Below are positions 5,865 through 8,185 of a stretch of 8,185 bases of DNA, piece by piece. The position numbers and the translations under genes are program-made. The notes under the pieces are model-generated. The model worked only from the letters and a program-made list of their open reading frames with translations. It had not been told where the DNA came from and made no database searches. Position 1 is the first letter of the stretch, and the number at the start of each line of letters is the position of its first letter. Location: NCBI GenBank assembly GCA_022701475.1, contig JAKOOI010000077.1, positions 1 to 8,185 on the forward strand, read 5' to 3'. The DNA is from Weeksellaceae bacterium. GTDB taxonomy: Bacteria > Bacteroidota > Bacteroidia > Flavobacteriales > Weeksellaceae.

Positions 5865-6974
5865 TTATTTGGTAGGACACCCTTGGTTTTCTACGGGTCC
5901 CGGAACGGTAACGCATTTGTCATAAAGATCAATAACACCGTCAAGGTCCATATCCAGAGCTACTCCGGCGCCATCCACTCTTGCTCCTGCAGGAGTATCC
6001 AGCTGTCTGTCCCAGTCATCGCAGACACCGTCGTTGTCAAGGTCTCCTTTCTCACAAACTACAAGGTCGTTTTCTTTATTTTCAAGGACATTCGCCTTAT
6101 AATAAGCTTCCTGCAAAGGATCATGCCAAGCAAGATGAGATGGATGCTTCCCTAATTTGAAAGAAATACCCAGGTTGACAGTCCACATATTGTCAGATCT
6201 TCTCTTATCGATCATATTATATTTGGATACTTTAGAGCTTGGATCATAATCTGCAGAACCTGCCCATCCGCCACCGTCGAATTCATCATCTCCGCTGATG
6301 ATATACATGGTTCTGGCCTCAATATCGATCAGTTTTGAAACGTTATACTTTACACCGGTACCAAACTGGAAGTAGAATGAATTAAATTCAAGCTTCTGTT
6401 CCATGAACAATGGAATTCTTCTTGGATTTGAACTCCATCTGAATTCGTCATTATCATGTAATGAGGTCTTGTAACCCATTACTCCGGCACCTGCATATCC
6501 ATGCAATGCCCAGCGATAAGGAGAATGGTTATCCACTCTTCTTAAGATGTTGGAGAAATTGATGTCTCCCATCAAAGCGATCTGATTGTATTTTGTCTTA
6601 GCTTCCGCAACACCTGCCGCAGCTCCGGCAGCTCCTTCAAGCATTGCTTTTTGGGTGGTTTCACCTCTTTGATAAATCAGACTGAGCCCGAAAACATGAG
6701 TAATCTGTTTGTCAAGGCTTACATAGGAATTATATCCCCAGTTAATTTTTTTGTCATAAATGGATTTGAGGTCGGAATGTACCATGAGCGCGGCACCCCC
6801 ACCAACAGATACAGACCAGTCGTTGAACCGTCTGGCTTGGTTGTTAAAAGGCTGAACGTTGGATGAGCCTGAAGAGAAGGTATTCGGGTATGTGTCATTG
6901 GACATAACGGCAATACTATCTTGTGCATATACAGCAGCAGGCAAAACAGCCAACAATAATAAACCTAATTTCAT
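5865..6974 (-). CDS. OmpA-like barrel protein with thrombospondin type 3 repeats, no OmpA domain
   Basis: This 369-residue tandem paralogue of the adjacent gene has the same layout up to the thrombospondin repeats. The signal peptide is about residues 1-17, with likely cleavage VYA|QD. A shared NTFSSGS segment and barrel signature (DINFSNILRRVDNHSPYRWALHGYAG) follow. The repeats are DLDNDGVCD (311-319) and DMDLDGVID (341-349). The protein ends at GCPTK, exactly where the neighbour continues into its peptidoglycan-binding domain, and the 41-bp gap holds no remnant of that domain. It is probably an outer-membrane barrel that cannot bind peptidoglycan itself. An alanine/glycine-rich insert (115-125) lies in a likely surface loop. 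No clear promoter is seen; TATTATTG at 7019-7012, inside the end of folK, is a one-mismatch candidate -7 box. Confidence 0.88.
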   Translation of the reverse strand: MKLGLLLLAVLPAAVYAQDSIAVMSNDTYPNTFSSGSSNVQPFNNQARRFNDWSVSVGGGAALMVHSDLKSIYDKKINWGYNSYVSLDKQITHVFGLSLIYQRGETTQKAMLEGAAGAAAGVAEAKTKYNQIALMGDINFSNILRRVDNHSPYRWALHGYAGAGVMGYKTSLHDNDEFRWSSNPRRIPLFMEQKLEFNSFYFQFGTGVKYNVSKLIDIEARTMYIISGDDEFDGGGWAGSADYDPSSKVSKYNMIDKRRSDNMWTVNLGISFKLGKHPSHLAWHDPLQEAYYKANVLENKENDLVVCEKGDLDNDGVCDDWDRQLDTPAGARVDGAGVALDMDLDGVIDLYDKCVTVPGPVENQGCPTK

Positions 6975-6996
6975 ACAGTATGTTTTATGTGTTGAT

Positions 6997-7413
6997 TTAA
7001 ATTAAATCTTTCAATAATATCCTGGAAAATGCTCTTTCCGAAAGATGTTTCTTGTGTGGGATTTCCAATCTTTCTGATACAAATTTCAAGCCATTAAATG
7101 TAACGATGTCTATATCTATGATCCGGTCGGTGTATTCTCCCGTTATTTTAGAATCGTTAACCCGCCCCATTTGCGCTTCAATATCTTTAATAAAATCAAG
7201 AAACTGAAGAGGGGAACGCTGTGTTGATATTATCATTGCAATATTACAAAAAATATTGGAACTGGCAAATTCTACGGGCTCCGATGTCATGAATTCACTT
7301 AATTGTAATATCTCATTGTTTCCTTCCTTTATCTTGATGATTGCGGTTTCCAAGTTTTTTTTTGGGTTTCCGAGGTTGCTTCCGAGTAACAAAACCACTT
7401 TATGCTGCGACAT
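6997..7413 (-). CDS. folK: 2-amino-4-hydroxy-6-hydroxymethyldihydropteridine diphosphokinase
   Basis: This cytoplasmic folate-pathway enzyme (HPPK) transfers pyrophosphate from ATP to 6-hydroxymethyl-dihydropterin, making the substrate for dihydropteroate synthase. The product has 138 residues, somewhat shorter than the 159 of E. coli, and ends soon after the PHKKHLSERAF motif. GSNLG (11-15) is the N-terminal signature. R97 and the metal-binding aspartates D100 and D102 are seen in DRIIDIDI. The catalytic loop before them (GRVNDSKITGEYTDR) lacks the WGPR tryptophan of the E. coli enzyme and has tyrosine instead, so it is divergent but the key acids remain. The gap to the downstream OmpA-like gene is 22 bp, and to the divergent sppA 20 bp. 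Confidence 0.92.
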   Translation of the reverse strand: MSQHKVVLLLGSNLGNPKKNLETAIIKIKEGNNEILQLSEFMTSEPVEFASSNIFCNIAMIISTQRSPLQFLDFIKDIEAQMGRVNDSKITGEYTDRIIDIDIVTFNGLKFVSERLEIPHKKHLSERAFSRILLKDLI

Positions 7414-7433
7414 ATCGTAAAATAATTGATTTT

Positions 7434-8185
7434 ATGAAAAGTTTTTTTAAAAATGTACTGGCAAATATAGTGGCAATCCTGCTGTTGTGTGTCGTCTTTT
7501 TCTTCTTTTTTATCGTCATTCTTATATTTAGTGCTATGGGAAGTGAGAAGTCGGTAACGGTAAAGAAGAATTCCGTACTTGCGATCAATTTAAAAACCAA
7601 TATACTGGACAGCCCTACTGAGGAGAAGCAGGGTTTTTTTGAATTCAATGACCAGGACAGGAACGTATTGGTTTATGATGCTGTCGATGCGATCCGCCGG
7701 GCTAAAACGGATGATAATATAAAGGGGATAAGCATAGAAGCCGATCAGCTTAATGCAGGAATGACGCAGATGGATGACCTGAGAAGTGCTATCCAGGATT
7801 TTAAGAAAAGCGGAAAATTTGTGTATGCTTACGGAAATGCCGTTTCCCAGGGTGCGTATTACCTGGGTTCCGTAGCGGATCAGTATTATCTGAATCCTGC
7901 CGGGATGATCGAGCTGAAAGGACTTGCTACCGAAGTTGCCTTTTTTAAGGATTTTGCAGATAAATACGGAATCGGGATTGAAGTGATCCGTCACGGAAAG
8001 TTCAAGTCGGCGGTAGAACCGTTTATCAGAAATGATATTTCCCCGGAAAACAGGGAGCAGCTGGGCACGCTTCTGAATGACATCTGGAAGAATACCGCAT
8101 CAAAAATAGCCGTATCGAGAAAGATGGATACGGCGCAGTTCCGGACTGTAGTGGACAGCCTTTACGGAATGATCCCCGATCTGGG
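7434..8185 (+). CDS. sppA: Signal peptide peptidase SppA, long form (3' partial)
   Basis: The frame opens at the ATG at 7434 and stays open to the right edge, giving 250 residues and an incomplete codon. Residues of about 8-34 form one very hydrophobic, phenylalanine-rich membrane segment (VVFFFFFIVILIF), anchoring the protein in the inner membrane. The following domain has the SppA/ClpP-like crotonase fold signatures: IKGISIEAD, GKFVYAYGNAVSQGAYYLGSVADQYYLNPAG and ELKGL. HGKFKSAVEPF contains the catalytic lysine (K191) of the long, two-domain SppA family. The nucleophilic serine is expected in the second half, outside the window. The family degrades cleaved signal peptides in the membrane. 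The start is fixed by the transmembrane anchor and the 20-bp gap to folK. No clear TAnnTTTG box is visible upstream. Confidence 0.93.
   Translation, partial: MKSFFKNVLANIVAILLLCVVFFFFFIVILIFSAMGSEKSVTVKKNSVLAINLKTNILDSPTEEKQGFFEFNDQDRNVLVYDAVDAIRRAKTDDNIKGISIEADQLNAGMTQMDDLRSAIQDFKKSGKFVYAYGNAVSQGAYYLGSVADQYYLNPAGMIELKGLATEVAFFKDFADKYGIGIEVIRHGKFKSAVEPFIRNDISPENREQLGTLLNDIWKNTASKIAVSRKMDTAQFRTVVDSLYGMIPDL
7462..7469 (-). promoter_or_regulatory. Candidate folK -7 promoter box inside sppA
   Basis: TATATTTG on the minus strand (7469-7462) matches the Bacteroidota TAnnTTTG consensus exactly. It would give a folK leader of roughly 40 bases. It lies within the first codons of the divergent sppA. 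No good -33 TTTG is seen at the usual spacing, so support is partial. Confidence 0.4.

Noticed and set aside
5824..5867. Frameshifted remnant of an OmpA domain after the shorter paralogue
   Set aside because: The gap is only 41 bp of AT-rich sequence and no frame in it resembles the domain, so this is not a simple frameshift.
4759..6155. Matching + strand frames over the two thrombospondin blocks
   Set aside because: They resemble each other only because they are antisense to paralogous coding sequence.
7400..7994. Two minus-strand open frames opposite sppA (82 and 134 residues)
   Set aside because: The + strand encodes a clear SppA with its membrane anchor and catalytic lysine; the antisense frames show no family features.

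Overview
The window looks like a chromosomal housekeeping segment from a Bacteroidota bacterium, most probably a flavobacterium of the Chryseobacterium type. The supporting signs are moderate GC content, TAnnTTTG-type promoter motifs instead of sigma70 boxes, no clear Shine-Dalgarno sequences, and flavobacterial gene forms. These forms are a RibB carrying a degenerate RibA-like tail, a short RecQ without HRDC, and OmpA-family proteins with thrombospondin type 3 repeats. The genus is inferred from protein style, not from a marker gene.

Layout: a 5'-truncated ribB on the + strand (1-1034) converges on fmt (1152-2099, minus). A perfect hairpin at 1126-1171 separates them and probably terminates transcription from both sides. 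Upstream of fmt lies a 285-bp non-coding stretch (2100-2384) with two inverted clusters of a degenerate 7-bp repeat, a weak hairpin and the probable fmt promoter. Next on the minus strand come recQ (2385-4286), a strong terminator (4318-4342), an OmpA-family protein (4369-5823), its tandem paralogue lacking the OmpA domain (5865-6974), and folK (6997-7413). Only 20 bp separate folK from the divergent sppA (7434 to beyond the right edge, + strand).

Function: ribB (riboflavin), fmt (initiator formyl-Met-tRNA) and folK (folate) are core metabolism; Fmt also consumes the formyl-folate that depends on the folate pathway. recQ is DNA repair, sppA is membrane peptide turnover, and the two OmpA-like proteins are predicted outer-membrane barrels. 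folK and the two OmpA-like genes have short gaps (22 and 41 bp) and one terminator at the end, so they may share a transcript, although abundant OmpA-like proteins usually also have their own promoter.

I see no mobile element with a transposase, no CRISPR array, no tRNA or rRNA, and no defence or biosynthetic system. The points worth a second look are the RibA-like tail without its zinc ligands, the anchorless OmpA paralogue with an almost invariant calcium-repeat block, the rearranged C-terminus of RecQ, the probably leaderless fmt mRNA, and the heptamer repeats between genes.
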